Shown here: positions 31,264 through 43,000 of the stretch, in pieces
Numbering within the stretch: position 1 is the stretch's first letter
Layout of the letters: each line of letters starts with the position of its first letter
Assembly: GCA_947471745.1 (NCBI GenBank)
Contig: CANJKZ010000080.1
Coordinates: 4,050,842 to 4,114,841 of the forward strand
DNA length: 64,000 nt
Source of the DNA: Closterium sp. Naga37s-1
Lineage: Eukaryota; Streptophyta; Zygnematophyceae; Desmidiales; Closteriaceae
Direction: 5' to 3'
Notes under the pieces: generated by a model
What the model was told of the DNA's origin: nothing
Database searches by the model: none
The model's input: the letters and a program-made list of their open reading frames with translations, nothing else
Program-made: the position numbers and the translations under genes

Positions 31264-34200
31264 ATGGCGGGAGACAATCCATCTGGTCCTGCACTCCAGC
31301 CAGCCGGAGGAGCTTCAGAGTCAACATCAGCAGCTACTGGATTAGTGGAAGCAGTTGCACCAGGCAGTCCTTCAACAACATACTCACCACTCACCTCCTT
31401 CATGCCTAAGCTTCACCTCCCCAAGTTCAACGGCAAAGATTTTCCAACATGGGCAACTCAGTTTGAGCTCACTGCATCCCTTCTGGATCTGTGGCCTTAC
31501 TACACTGGAGAAGCAGCCAAACCAGCAGCAAATGCTTCAGAAGCTGAAAAACGACTTTACGAACGACGCAACAAGGAGGCCTTCCTCTACCTACTCAATA
31601 GCATTCACGAGCAGCAGTTGAAGTCGCTCCTGCCCTGTTCTACCAAGGCAAACAGTGCAGAGGAAGCATGGAGCCGACTGAAGACTATGCACCAGTCAAA
31701 ATCCGAGAGCAGCCAAGCCGAGATGTGGAGCCGCTTCATGAATCTGAAGATGGAAGAAGATGAATCAGCACAAGCCTACCTACAACGAGCTGAAGCAATG
31801 CTGGAGGAAGCAGCAGCGATCGGCTTGGAGATTCCAGAGTCTCTTTTCAAGACCGTCATCCTCACCGGCCTTACACCGGAGTGGGACACTTTCCGTGCAA
31901 CACTACAAGCGCTCCCGCAGTCAATGAAGAGTCGTGCGTTCATCTTTGAGGCCCTTGTCAACGAGCAGCAGAGTCGAGACCTTGCACGGAACAAGCGGAG
32001 TGACGAAGGTGCGTGGAGTGCTGCAGCAGCCACAAGATATGGCAACCAATTCCAGAGGCAAGGAAATTTCAGCCCAAACCGCCCTCAACCCTACTACGGT
32101 ATGAAATTTCAGTCACCTTCCAACCCATACAAACCCTCTCGTTTTCCTCAGTCAAGTCCTCCCTATAAGTCCAGTCACTATGTCCAGCCAAGGCCTTCGA
32201 TTCCCAATCAATACCAGCCTAGGAATGCAAGAGTCAATATGCCAAGAGTCAATAATTTCAGCCAAGCCCCGAATGCTAAAAAGTTTAATTTTGAGTGTTT
32301 TTGTTGTCATGAGTGGGGTCACCCGTGGTATGCTTGTCCTAAGAAGCCTCCTAATTGGGTCCCCCCACCTCAGCTACTATCTGAAAAAGGTAAGGCAGCC
32401 ATAGCAAATATAGCAAGTCATTCTACAAGTCAAGATGAGTCCAAAGAGTCTGATGGTCCTGTCCTTTTTAACGCTGCTACTTGCATGCACGTTTTCTCTA
32501 CTAGTAGTGAGGAGTTTATTCTTGATAGTGGCTGCTCTGAAACCATGACTCCCTATCAGTCCGTTCTCAAGGATTTTCAGCCCTCATATGACTCAAAAGC
32601 TGTGACTCTTGCTGATCTTGGCAAAGTACCAATCAAAGGAGTCGGCAAGCTTGAGTTCGAAAAGGATGGTAAGTCATTTTGTGTCAATAAAGCTTTGTTT
32701 GTTCCTGATTTGGGAGCAAACTTGCTCTCATCCGGACAACTCGAAGAGAAAGGTGCCTCCGTTCTCTTGCAAGGGGGGAAAGCCAAAGTGTGGGACAGTG
32801 CAGGAAATCTGGTGGCTGAAGGCGAGCGTACCGGGCGGCTCTACAAGATGAAGTTGGAGATTAAGCGCGGTGCTAGCAACACGAAGAACGACGTTGTCTC
32901 GCTTCCCGCTGTTTCAACCGATCAAGTCAACAACAAGGGAGTATCTCCCAAGCTGAGGTATGGCATGCACGCTTGGGGCACGTGGGAGTGCAAGCATTGA
33001 AAGAGTTGGTAAATCACAAGAGCGTGGAAGGATTGAGTTTGAATGAAAGTGCAGTCAAGTCCCTTTCTTCCGTTCCATGTCCATCTTGTGTGGAAGGTAA
33101 ACTAGCTAGAAAGCCATTCTTCCCTTCTAAGTCTCAGTCAAGGGACCTCCTAGAGTTGGTCCACACTGATGTCTTCGGCCCCATGCGAGACCCTACTCGA
33201 AACGGTAAGAGATATTTGGTGTCTTTCATTGATGACAAGAGTCGTTTCTCGTGGTCCTTTTTCATCAACACCAAGGATGAAGTTCACAAGTGTTTCAAGC
33301 AATGGCTAGCACTTGTTGAGAGAGAGTCAGGGAAGAAGTTACTCACCTTGAGGTCGGATCGAGGAGGTGAGTACATGGGGAAAGCGTTTCAGGGGGAGTT
33401 GTTGGCATTGGGCATCAAACAACAGTTCACTTGTCCCTATAGTCCTCAGCAAAATGGAGTGGCAGAGAGGTTTCATCGCACTATCCAGGCTATAGCTACC
33501 ACTTTCCTTCAGTTCAAAGGCCTTGACAAGCTCTGGTGGGGTGAGGCAATCACTATGGCAATTTATGTTCGCAACAGGAGACCCACAAGGCCCTTACCGG
33601 AAGGTGTAACGCCATATGAGGCTTGGTTTGGAGTTAAACCAGATCTGTCTATGCTTCGTGTTTTTGGTTCCATGGCCCAATACCGTGTTCCAGATGCAAA
33701 GAGACTCAAGCTGGACAGCAAAGCTCATTGGGGCCTCTTCATCGGCATGAGCAATGAGAGCAAGGGATGGGTCCTTTGGGATCCTGTCACCAAGCGAGAA
33801 GTGGTTTCAAGGGATGTTGTCTTCTATGAAGACATGTCCCTTGCAGGTTGGCATAAGTTTTCCTCTTCCTCCTCTCTACCCTCTATCCAACAGGAACCAG
33901 CAAGCGCACCTGAGGAAACAACACAAGAGGAGGAAGAAGATGACACCGATTCTGACCATAGCGGACCGATCATCGATCTCCCTCAAGCCGTCGTCAACGA
34001 GTCCAACCGTGCCACGCCAGTGCCACCAGCAGCTACTCAACCAAGTGGAGATGAAGTTCAGCCATCAAATGAAGACAATCCACCGCAGCAAGTCACCGTT
34101 CCATCACCACCAAAGGAGCAGCAGCCAACAGTCACAAAACAGCCAGCTATATCAACACCAACCTCACAATTTCAACGCCAACCGGATCAGCCCACCACTA

Positions 34201-36617
34201 CGCCATCAAACCCATCACCAGCCATCACTCCAGAGGCAACTACAGAAGCTCATCATCATCCCATGCAGCAGCAATCAACAGCTACAAGACCCCAAGTACC
34301 TACATCAACACCATCTACGACTCTTCCTAGCAACAAGTCAACCGTCACCGCAACACCTCGTTCTCATACCACACGTTCATCACTTGTTCCAACGTCAAGC
34401 CAGCTCATAGCACGAGGATCACTTCAGCGAGTCACCACCAACACCAGCTCCAACAGTCCACTTCTTCACCCAAGACCTTTCTCAACTTCACCCCCACGTC
34501 CCGGATTCGGTCGTCATCAGTTACCACCATCTTCAACACCGAGCAACAACACCAACCAGCCCCAACCATCACCACCTCTCGACAAGGCAGCGTCATCATC
34601 AATTCCCAAGCTTCTAGTCTCAAGATCCCCACCAAGAGCATCTTCACAACCAACTATGCCGACAAACGTTTCAGCTTCACCGCCACGAGTCACCATACCT
34701 AATCCTCAAGTCAACACCGATAATCAAGATATTTCCACGCCAGGAGAAGAACAAGCAGCCGTGCCGCCGTCGCAGCCGATGTCGCAGCCGTTGTCTCAGC
34801 CGCAAATGACCGCATCAACGCAATCAAACACTGTGAGACCGAACCCTACCACTAATGTGTCTCAGCCAGCTGAGGAGTTTGGTAAAGGTAAACGAGTCCG
34901 CAAGGTAAAAAAGCTCTTCAATTTCATGGTTGACATGTCATCAAGGTGCACATGTGAGGAGAGTGAGAATTGCATTCACAAGAAGGTAGAGGCAATATGC
35001 ATGGCAGCATCACACCTTCCGCGAGAGCCCTTGAGTCGTCGTGAGGCAATGGCAAGTCCCGAAAGAGAGCATTGGTTGAAAGCCGAGGAAGAGGAGATTG
35101 AGAGTCTCATGAAGCGAGGTACATGACGTCTTATTGAGCCACCTCCAGGGAAGAAGGTAATTGGTGTCAAATGGGTGTACAAGATCAAGGTAAAAGGTGA
35201 TGGTAGCCTCGATAGGTACAAGGCAAGGTTAGTGGCAAAAGGTTATTCCCAAATTCCAGGTCTTGACTTCACCGAAACCTTTGCCGTGGTAGCAAAGTAC
35301 ACCACGGTACGAGTCCTCCTCGCCATAGCCGCATATCTTGGTCTCCATATCCATCAAATGGATGTCAAGAACGCATTTCTCTACGGTGTCTTGGAAGAAG
35401 AGGTATACATGGCACAACCCGAAGGTTATGATGACGGTACGGGTCGAGTGTGTCGCTTGGTAAAGTCCCTTTATGGTCTCAAACAGTCCCCACGGGTTTG
35501 GTATCATGCTCTTGAGCAGGTACTTTTCAAGCATGGTTTCACAAGGTCCATGAGAGACAACGCTCTGTACTTCATGCACACGAGTGAGGGGGAGTACATT
35601 TGGCTCTTGGTATATGTCGATGACCTCCTCCTAGTCTCAGGTTCTCTTGATCTTCTCAACAAGGTGAAAGGTATTCTCACGAGTGCATTCACGATGACCG
35701 ATCTTGGTGAGCCGAGTCATTATCTTGGTATGAACATTGTGAGAGATCGTAAGTCACGGTCCATCTTCCTATTCCAGCAAAGGTACATCCAAAAGGTCTT
35801 TGAGAGGTTTGGTCTTGATGATAGCAATCCATCACCTACCCCACTTCCTTCCAAATTTGTCCCTTTGTCTTCACATCAGCCCTATGAAGAGAGAGAGTCA
35901 AGCCTTGATATCATAGGTATTAAAGAGTTGTGTCTTGAGGAGAGTGAGCATCATGGTGAGAATTCACTTAAGGTATCCCCACAAGACCTAGCTCTGTACC
36001 AAAGTCAGGTTGGGTGTCTCATGTATGCAGCCCTATGCACAAGGCCCGACTTAGCATTCACGGTATCTAAGCTAGCTCAACACATGAGTGCCCCTTCACC
36101 TATTCATATGCATGCAGCCAAGCGAGCTCTTCGGTATCTCAAAGGTACTTCTAATCATGGTCTTCTCTTCCAAGCCAGCCCATATGCAAGCTCCCTCCAA
36201 GGCTTTACCGATGCAGATTGGGCGGGAGAATTGAGCACACGCAAGTCTACCGGCGGCTACATCTTCCTCATGTGTGGTGCCGCTGTTTCTTGGCAATCGC
36301 GCAAGCAAAGTTGTGTGGCACTTTCAACAACCGAAGCTGAGTACATGGCAATGACCGAAGGAGCAAGGGAGGCAATCTGGTTACGTGGACTCTTGGAGGA
36401 ATTGAGGCAGGCGCAAACTCAACCAACTCCGCTCTACGTGGACAACACTTCAGCCGTAGCTCTTTCCAAGAACCCGGTTCATCATGGGCGTACAAAACAC
36501 ATCGAGGTGCAGTACCACTTCATTCGTGAGCAACTAGAGAAGGGAGTTATCGCCGTCAACTTTTGCCGCCCCAGCCCTTTGCACACAAGCAGCAGCAAGG
36601 GGGAATGTCGGCGATGA
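31264..36617 (+). pseudogene. Copia gag-pol polyprotein, disrupted
   Basis: The gag starts at ATG 31264 (CGAACATGG). Domains in order: Gag (UBN2-type), zinc knuckle CX2CX4HX4C (CFCCHEWGHPWYAC, near 32295-32340), aspartic protease DSG (near 32525), GAG-pre-integrase and integrase (HTDVFGP near 33165, DRGGEY near 33358), RT with LLVYVDDLL (near 35605-35640), and RNase H with DADWAGELSTRKSTGG (near 36210-36260). Three lesions: the frame shifts by one base at about 32956-32961, just before the pre-integrase WHARLGHV block, so the first frame stops at 32998-33000. A TGA at 35124-35126 falls where a conserved Trp codon of the GTW motif is expected. The RNase H end is replaced after GVIAVNF by LTR-derived sequence. 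Autonomous movement is therefore unlikely. Confidence 0.93.
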
Positions 36618-37035
36618 ATCAGAGCTTCGGGAAGTACTTCGAAAGTTCCACCACCAATCAGATTTCAGCTGAAGACTCGATATAGTTCAAAGCTGCCTTC
36701 AAACCGAAGTGTTGGCAGTTTCTACAGGTTTCTACACATCAGAATCAGCTATAACAGAAATATCCAGAGTTTTCTTATTCATGCACCTCATGTGGCACTC
36801 AAAGTCACTCAAGGTCCATCCAATCTAGATTGTGCCCAAGTTACCAGGGAAGTTACATTGTCTATCAGCCTAGTTTGAGCTTTCAATCTGTCTTGTTTGT
36901 GATGCCTATAGAGTTGTGCTTTAGTGGGCTTGTTAATCTTGAACATAGTGAAGTTTTACCTCATCCAGTCAATTCCAGCAGCCCTGCTAAGACTTTCCAG
37001 CCAAGTTTCCAGCCCTCCAGTAGTCACAGCTACTC
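36564..37035 (+). repeat. Right LTR of the copia element, truncated at both ends (472 bp)
   Basis: Identical to 30714-31185 but lacking the first 19 and last 9 LTR bases. It is fused upstream directly to RNase H coding sequence and downstream to duplicated host flank. A normal polypurine tract adjacent to the LTR start is missing. Confidence 0.88.
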
Positions 37036-37162
37036 CAAATTTTCCCTTAGCGTCTAAGTGCAAACTCTTCACAGGCCCGGATTTTAAGTTTTCACTTTGG
37101 GGTGCGCCCGTGACCGTTAAGGGCGCCCAAACGCTCAGCTACACAAAAAACAGGGTCAGATG
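37035..37162. repeat. 128-bp flank, copy right of the copia element
   Basis: Second copy of 30567-30694, beginning immediately after the truncated LTR. The following sequence (GGGAGGAGCTGGGG...) continues the interrupted host repeat arm. Confidence 0.9.
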
Positions 37163-37892
37163 GGGAGGAGCTGGGGAGCGCAAGTATGGGTCCCAGGAAC
37201 TTCGACAGGCGTGGCAGAAGGCTCCTAGAGAGTTTGCTGGGTTTGGTGGGTTGACTACGACGGTGGAGGCTGGAAGCAGAGTCAAGACAAGATGCGACGA
37301 GGCTGATGGGTTTCACCACAGTGCAGTTCCCGTGAAACAGCTGTAGGGGCGCAATTTCACCCACATTATCAATTCTGCGTGCGTGCATTTTAGGCATGAA
37401 GGTTGATCACCGGGACAAGTCACGGGAATGATACCTCAAGAGGGAGCTTGCAGTCTACTTCGATATTAGCGGGAATCCTATTCCGTAGTTAGCTTAGTGT
37501 GCGATATTTAGCGTGTGGCGATGTTTAGTGTGTGATAGTTCCATAGTATTTCTCCTAGACCGCACGAACGCTGCGGCCGATGGCCTCATCTGTAAGAGTT
37601 TGTAAGTGGCGAGTTGCAATCGCCATGTACTACAGTTCTGTACTTCACGAATTTACGACACCGTATGCCCGGGTGGAAGTGGGAGGGGTACCAAAGTGGA
37701 AAGCCAGGTTACTTCTTGGAAGTAAATCTGCCCGTGTTAAGAATATCGAGGTGTTATTATCCAGGAAGCAACAAGGCCCATGATGATTGGCGGAGCGTAT
37801 CGAATCGCACAGCTGTCTCAGACATGGGGAGACAGCACGAATCACGCTGCTGGAAGGTTCCGATTGCTGTGAGTCGTGACTTGTCAGGCTTA

Positions 37893-38367
37893 GGGCGCGG
37901 TACATAGTTGTTCAATAGCTGTTAAAGACTTGTTCATACAACACAAATTTCGGGCTACCCTGTTTGCTACGATAAAGTTGTGCCTAGGCTGGTCAAGAAG
38001 GTTGCGCGTCTTGACCAGCCAGCTGACGAACACACGACTGCTGTTTTGAACAACTCGTTCGTCAACATAATTGACGAAACGGATTTTCGCGCACCAAGTA
38101 GCTGTCGCCCGTGAGTGCGAAAATAGCGAAACTGTTATGGGAGTCACAACTTCCATTGCTTTCGCAGTGTTGTAGGCGGGTTCGTCACCTCGACGGAAAT
38201 TGGTCCTTAGACGAGTCTTGTCCATCCGCTTTTGTGACATGTTCCAAAATGTTTCTTTTGACCAGAAATTCTTCACCAACCTCGTTTGAGCCCCGTTCAA
38301 GCTAGTTTGAACGCATCGTTCGTCATTTCCATCTTGAACAGCTCTTGAACAACTGTGTACCGCGCCC
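37893..38367. mobile_element. PIF/Harbinger-like MITE, 475 bp
   Basis: Terminal inverted repeats start GGGCGCGGTACA and extend about 37 bases with three mismatches (AGTTGTTCAA, AGCTGTT blocks). TTA flanks both ends (37890-37892, 38368-38370), the PIF/Harbinger target duplication. No transposase frame inside. Confidence 0.8.
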
Positions 38368-38989
38368 TTAGGGTTTTGGAACCCTGAAGGCAGCAGATCG
38401 GGGAGAAATGGGGTGGAAGGTGGGTGTGAGCGGGGTAGAAGGGGATGCGTGAGGGGCGGGGAGGGGTTTGGAGGGGCGAAAATAGTTGCGGGGGTGCGAG
38501 GGGCGGTGGTGGTGGTGCGGTGCGCTGTGGCTGGACAGGCCAACCATCTCGGACACAACAATGACCACCTCGCTTCATCCGCGTTATGCGAAGGCTATTA
38601 TGCGATATGTTTGGCACTTTGTCGTAGAATTATGGTTGCAGGGGAGGACTAGAATCCGCATCAATTCTGTGTACACCCTCATTCTCGATAGACTGGCATA
38701 TGTTATACTGACCGCGACGCTTAGTGTGACCGCACCGGACCCAAGAAGGTCCTATCACATGCGTTATAGTGACAATTTGACCCAGGGCGTTTAGTCAAGG
38801 TTTTTTAAGTTCTGGAACGGTACTGTTGTTTTCAAAGCGGTTGGGATGGTTATTCAACGTTAATGGTTTTTTTACGGCCCAAGGCGTGTTTCAAACCCTC
38901 GTGCGACTTTGCCCGCAACCGAGTTATCTCACCAGCCCGCTACGTCCAAACACTGTAGCCAGTGCTTCCGCCGGTGAGATAGGTGAGAA

Positions 38990-39360
38990 AGAGGGTGTAC
39001 ACCTAACCACCGCTATTTTCAACTCCGAACCATTGCACTGTTCCCGCGTTTCGAAGATACCCTGCACGCATTCGACTATTTCAGTTGGGCACTTGGGGAA
39101 CTTGGGCTACGAAGCACCCCGATTTTTAATGTTAAGAAACGCATGAAAGCAAATCTGAGAAGGGGCACTTTTTCTGTCGCGAATTCCCTTGTGCCACTTC
39201 TACTCTTTTTGGGGGTCTGGAACCAACTCACTGTGAAATCAGTGTGAAATTTCTGACGCCCACACAACCCTCGGTCAAATATTCAAGAAAGGGTGCATAC
39301 CCACTTACGCAAGTGGGGTTGAAAATAGACGGAAAGAAAATAGCGATGGTTAGGTGTAAA
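38990..39360. repeat. Imperfect inverted repeat
   Basis: GTGTACACCTAACCACCGCTATTTTC near 38994 (written here in part) and its near inverse GAAAATAGCGATGGTTAGGT (about 39336-39355) face each other about 320 bases apart. Possible foldback element; borders unclear. Confidence 0.4.
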
Positions 39361-39854
39361 TGCTTCTGCTCATAAGCTTCTCCGTTACACTCGTTACCTT
39401 CCCTTCCTCGTGCACAGACATGTACTGTACATTTGCTCACAGCCTCTCCTCCAGGCAAACCAAAACTTCCGCAACCCCATCAATATCTACTGTATCATTA
39501 ACGCGCTAGAGTTCCCCGCGGTTGTTGATCTGATCGGATTTCCTTTTCCGTGGATTTTCCAGCTCAAGAAAGGACATGAACACGTCACCTCACAGTATTC
39601 TGGATAATATTTGTAGTTTTTAGCTGTGCAGTGACGTGGCAAACATTACAAATCAATCGATTGCTGCACTGTTTCCGATGTTGTCCACGCAGCTTCGTTG
39701 TTCGTTTCCTCCACCCGCTTCGTGATTGCTGCATGTTTTCTCGATCTTTGATTCGATGGTCCAATCAGCCAGCAGCCTTTCCTCCAAAAACTGTTTATCC
39801 TAGCTGCTCTGGACAGAATCTACAGTCGCCCGAAACGTGTTGTCGACGGATTCC

Positions 39855-40475
39855 ACACAGGCCTGTCGAAGTTCCTGGGGCCCATACTTGCGCTCCCCTC
39901 CCCAGCTCCTCATACTGTCACGGGCGCACCCCAAAGTGAAAACTTGAAATCCGGGCCTGTGAAGAGTTTGCACTTAGACGCTAAGGGAAAATTCGGGTGC
40001 TCCAAAGCTGACTTAGACACTTTACAAACACGGGATTGGCTAGAAAACGCTAAGGGAAAAATCCACTCCTCTCGTGCAACCTAGGGAGAAAGGGGGGGGC
40101 GGGGGGGGGGGGGCACTCGGACGCTTAGGGAAATTTTGGTTGCTCCAAGCTGACTTTGACACTTTACAAACACGGGATTGGCTAGAAAACGCTAAGGGAA
40201 AAATCCACTCCTCTCGTGCAACCTTAGGAGAAAGGGGGTGGGGGGTCAGTCAGAATTGGGGCGGGGGGGGTCCTACAAGCGGAAACCAAAACTTTGAGAC
40301 AGGGGAAGGTCTGGTTTGAGCCCTTAACGCATCCGGGGAGGGTCGAACGAGGCACTTAGTTGCACGGGTGCAGTGCGAATCTAACACTTTATGCAGTCGA
40401 GCTGGAGCGAAAGTAGCCCGGAATGTTCAGGGCATTAAGGGAATATGCCCTTGAATCGACAGGCCTGATTCCACA
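39855..40475. repeat. Right arm of the dispersed inverted repeat, without copia insertion
   Basis: The reverse complement aligns with 29660-30694 and 37163-37215, including two poly(G)-bearing tandem units. It has no copia element and lacks part of the sequence next to the insertion point, so it approximates an empty site. Confidence 0.7.
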
Positions 40476-40755
40476 GGCTTTCTGGATAAAAAGGCCTTCA
40501 AAAAGCCGTTGTCCACCTCTTCCCACTTCCCACCCACTTTCACCCGCTCTCGCCAGCACCAAAGTTTCTGAGAGCAAGCGACGAATTGAGCCACCGTATC
40601 TGCCGGAAAGAGTTGCTCACAAGAGACGACATGACAGGTTAGCCACAAGTGGGGCGCCATGCAAACAATCAACAGGTTTCTTGGGCACCAAGGCAAAGGA
40701 CCACCGCCATTCCATCCATCCCATCCCATTCCACTTGCCCATTCCACTCGCCCAA

Positions 40756-40805
40756 CCCATCCCATCCCATCCCATCCCATCCCATCCCATCCCATCCCAT
40801 CCCAT
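40756..40805. repeat. (CCCAT)10 microsatellite
   Basis: Ten perfect CCCAT units lie within a wider degenerate CCCAT-like region from about 40707 to 40870. Confidence 0.95.
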
Positions 40806-41361
40806 CCCAATCTCATTCTAACCCATCCCAAACCTATTCCGTCCCATCCAAACCCATCCTCATCCGACCCCACAATCCCATGCTACAATGATGCCATCCC
40901 GTCCGCTCCGCTCATCACAACTATGAATGCTGCTGGTCTCGTCTAGTCTTGTCGCAGCTGCTCCGCTCCGCCCGTCATGGGTGCGCCCGGTCCACTACAG
41001 TTGCACCGCCAAACTTGATCAAGGACAGCAGCGTACGCCACCCGCTCCGATTCCACCACCTCCCTTTCTGCTTACTCCTCACCTCACTGTCAACTTCGCT
41101 TCACATCACACCCTCCAGCAGCTTGGATAAGACCCCTCCAATCTGCCTCCACTTCTCAGTTCCCTGCAGAGCTGGCCTGTTGTCCGAACTCACAAGCCAA
41201 CGCTCTCAATCAGCTGTGTCCTCCTTACGTTCGTTCCGAACCCCGCACTCACAAACGGAGCACGGAATTCTAGACGCTTCAACGCACGCAACGAAGAAGC
41301 GACCATCGTCGCAGTACGCGAACTAAATTTTGTGCTGTTTTTCGAAGCCATAATTTCCGCA

Positions 41362-42540
41362 ATGGCCGCCGCTTCGTGCGAAGACGACACCATTCTACTA
41401 CTTCTACCAGACGGCGGAGTGCGCATGTTCTCCGCCGCGCGCGCCGGCGACCCGCCCCTCCTCGCCTCCGACGTTCTCGCGGAGTTCCCCAATTGCCGCG
41501 TCTGCCGCCTCGACTCCCCCTCCTCTTCCCCGGGACGCTCCCCCTGCCTTTCCCCGCACGCCGCGCTCCGAGCCGGCACGACGTACTTCCTCGTCGAACC
41601 AATAATGACTCACAAGGTTGACCCTGGGTATTGCGGCTTCGACCCCGTTACAATGGAACCCGTTAAAAGTATGAAGGGCTCTGGCGCAGAGCCTTTTTAT
41701 CGGCCGAAGAGCGCCGGCGCCGGCGGCGAGGCGGGGCAGTTTCCGGACTTCATGGAGACAGCGGGCGGCTATTTCCCTTCGGGCGCACAACCCGGCCAGT
41801 ATTATTCCCACTCCAGAAACACCAGCCTCAGCAGCTGCGGAACCAGCAACAGCGGCAACAGCAGTAACAGCAGCAGCGGCGTCTTCGGCATGTGCGGCAG
41901 CGACACGAGCTCCGGCTCTCGGCGGCTGACGCGCGGACTCACGTCTCCCGCCGCAATGCGCTCCGACCCTGCGGGTTCCGCCGCCGCGCACCACTCGCAG
42001 AGCTTCCGCGCGCAGCAAATGCCGTATGATGCGCCGGAGTTGCTCGACATTTCCGCCGTCGCCGCGCGAGCCGCCGCCGCATACGGCGGAAACGCCTCCC
42101 CCGTTTCGGGTATGGGTCAAACGGGCCCTTTTATGTGCCGCACCGCGTCCTGGTCCGCCGCTTCCGCTCCCGGATGGGCCGACGCGTACGGAGCCGCGCC
42201 TAGTTACGAAACCAGCGGGCACGATGCTTCCCCCTCGCGATCATCCCTAGATCTGGATTCGCCGCCGCAAATGCGTTCACGCCACGTGTCAGCAGAAGAC
42301 GCGGCGCTTGACTTTATCAAGCAGCACAACGCGACAACGTCCTCCGCGAGTAGGCGGTACCAGCGCGCGCCGCTTCCCCCGCGGTGTTCCGCGCAGCAGC
42401 AATCCTCGCGGGAGCAGCAAACAGCGGCAGATGTGCTGGCCGCAGGTGCTTCTAGTCGTCTACGGGTGCAGCGGAGCAGCAGTACCCGCAATAAGATCGT
42501 TTCGCTTGAAGATATTGTTTACGGGCGGGTAACCTCGTGA
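41362..42540 (+). CDS. PADRE-domain (DUF4228) protein
   Basis: Plant PADRE proteins are small stress-responsive proteins of unknown biochemistry with a short beta-rich domain and a disordered tail. ATG 41362 (CGCAATGGCC) is chosen over an in-frame GTG 30 bases earlier. The product is 392 residues, one exon, ending at TGA 42538-42540. Residues 9-80 show the domain: TILLLLPDGGVRMFSA, then LASDVLAEFPNCRVCRLDS, a Ser/Pro insert, and LRAGTTYFLVEP. These match the usual order of a promoter-side strand, an EFPxxxVC block and a GxxYFLxP strand. The remainder is Ser/Ala/Gly-rich with short conserved-looking ends (SLEDIVYGRVTS at the C-terminus). It is longer than typical members. The domain call is from memory of the family pattern. 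Confidence 0.75.
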   Translation: MAAASCEDDTILLLLPDGGVRMFSAARAGDPPLLASDVLAEFPNCRVCRLDSPSSSPGRSPCLSPHAALRAGTTYFLVEPIMTHKVDPGYCGFDPVTMEPVKSMKGSGAEPFYRPKSAGAGGEAGQFPDFMETAGGYFPSGAQPGQYYSHSRNTSLSSCGTSNSGNSSNSSSGVFGMCGSDTSSGSRRLTRGLTSPAAMRSDPAGSAAAHHSQSFRAQQMPYDAPELLDISAVAARAAAAYGGNASPVSGMGQTGPFMCRTASWSAASAPGWADAYGAAPSYETSGHDASPSRSSLDLDSPPQMRSRHVSAEDAALDFIKQHNATTSSASRRYQRAPLPPRCSAQQQSSREQQTAADVLAAGASSRLRVQRSSSTRNKIVSLEDIVYGRVTS

Positions 42541-43000
42541 AACACACACGTACATCCAGTTTTGTTCAACCTACATCCTACTACGGCAATAGTGTGGAGC
42601 ATTTTCCCTCCACAGGAGGGTTTTTCCACCCAGCTTTCAATAAGCTGCCTCCTTTTAGGTTGGTGTAGATGTGTCGGTTGTGACCATATTGTGTATATGT
42701 TTTCCCAAGGATGTAGCACACCTATGGGAGTGCTGCTCACCTTGGTTATGAGTTGTGTTTTGTACTGAGCTGTTAACATTGGCAGCCAATGTTGCCCCTT
42801 CCTACCTACTATGTGGGTTGAAACGTGCACTGTACACACACTACATAATATTTTGAAGCTACAATAGTGTCAGTCAAAGTCTCTGTCAAACATAGCACAC
42901 AGCTAACTTCAACCCAGCGTCTGAACAACCTCTAGCTGTGGTGGTGATGGCTCTACATTCTCAAACAGCAGCGATTCCTTCAGCTAACCATCATTCAGCC
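42541..43000. other. Spacer between convergent genes, with a decayed fructokinase copy at 42912-42985
   Basis: Presumed 3' UTR of the PADRE gene. Bases 42912-42985 resemble 43002-43105 (shared GTGGTGGTGATGGCTC and CAGCAGCGMTTCCTTCAGC), a degenerate tandem copy of the fructokinase C-terminal coding sequence. Confidence 0.6.

Larger units (their letters stand above)
30695..37035 (+). mobile_element. Ty1/copia LTR retrotransposon
   Basis: Left LTR TGTTGGAG...TTTTACA (30695-31194), tRNA-iMet primer site, gag-protease-integrase-RT-RNase H order typical of copia, and a truncated right LTR (36564-37035). The LTR parts that can be compared are identical at a constant offset of 5,850, so the insertion or last repair is recent. 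Flanks show a 128-bp direct duplication instead of the usual 5-bp one. The polyprotein is broken by a frameshift, a nonsense codon and a 3' deletion. Confidence 0.93.

Noticed and set aside
40756..40805. Interstitial telomere repeat
   Set aside because: CCCAT is not the plant telomere unit (CCCTAAA); it is a simple microsatellite.
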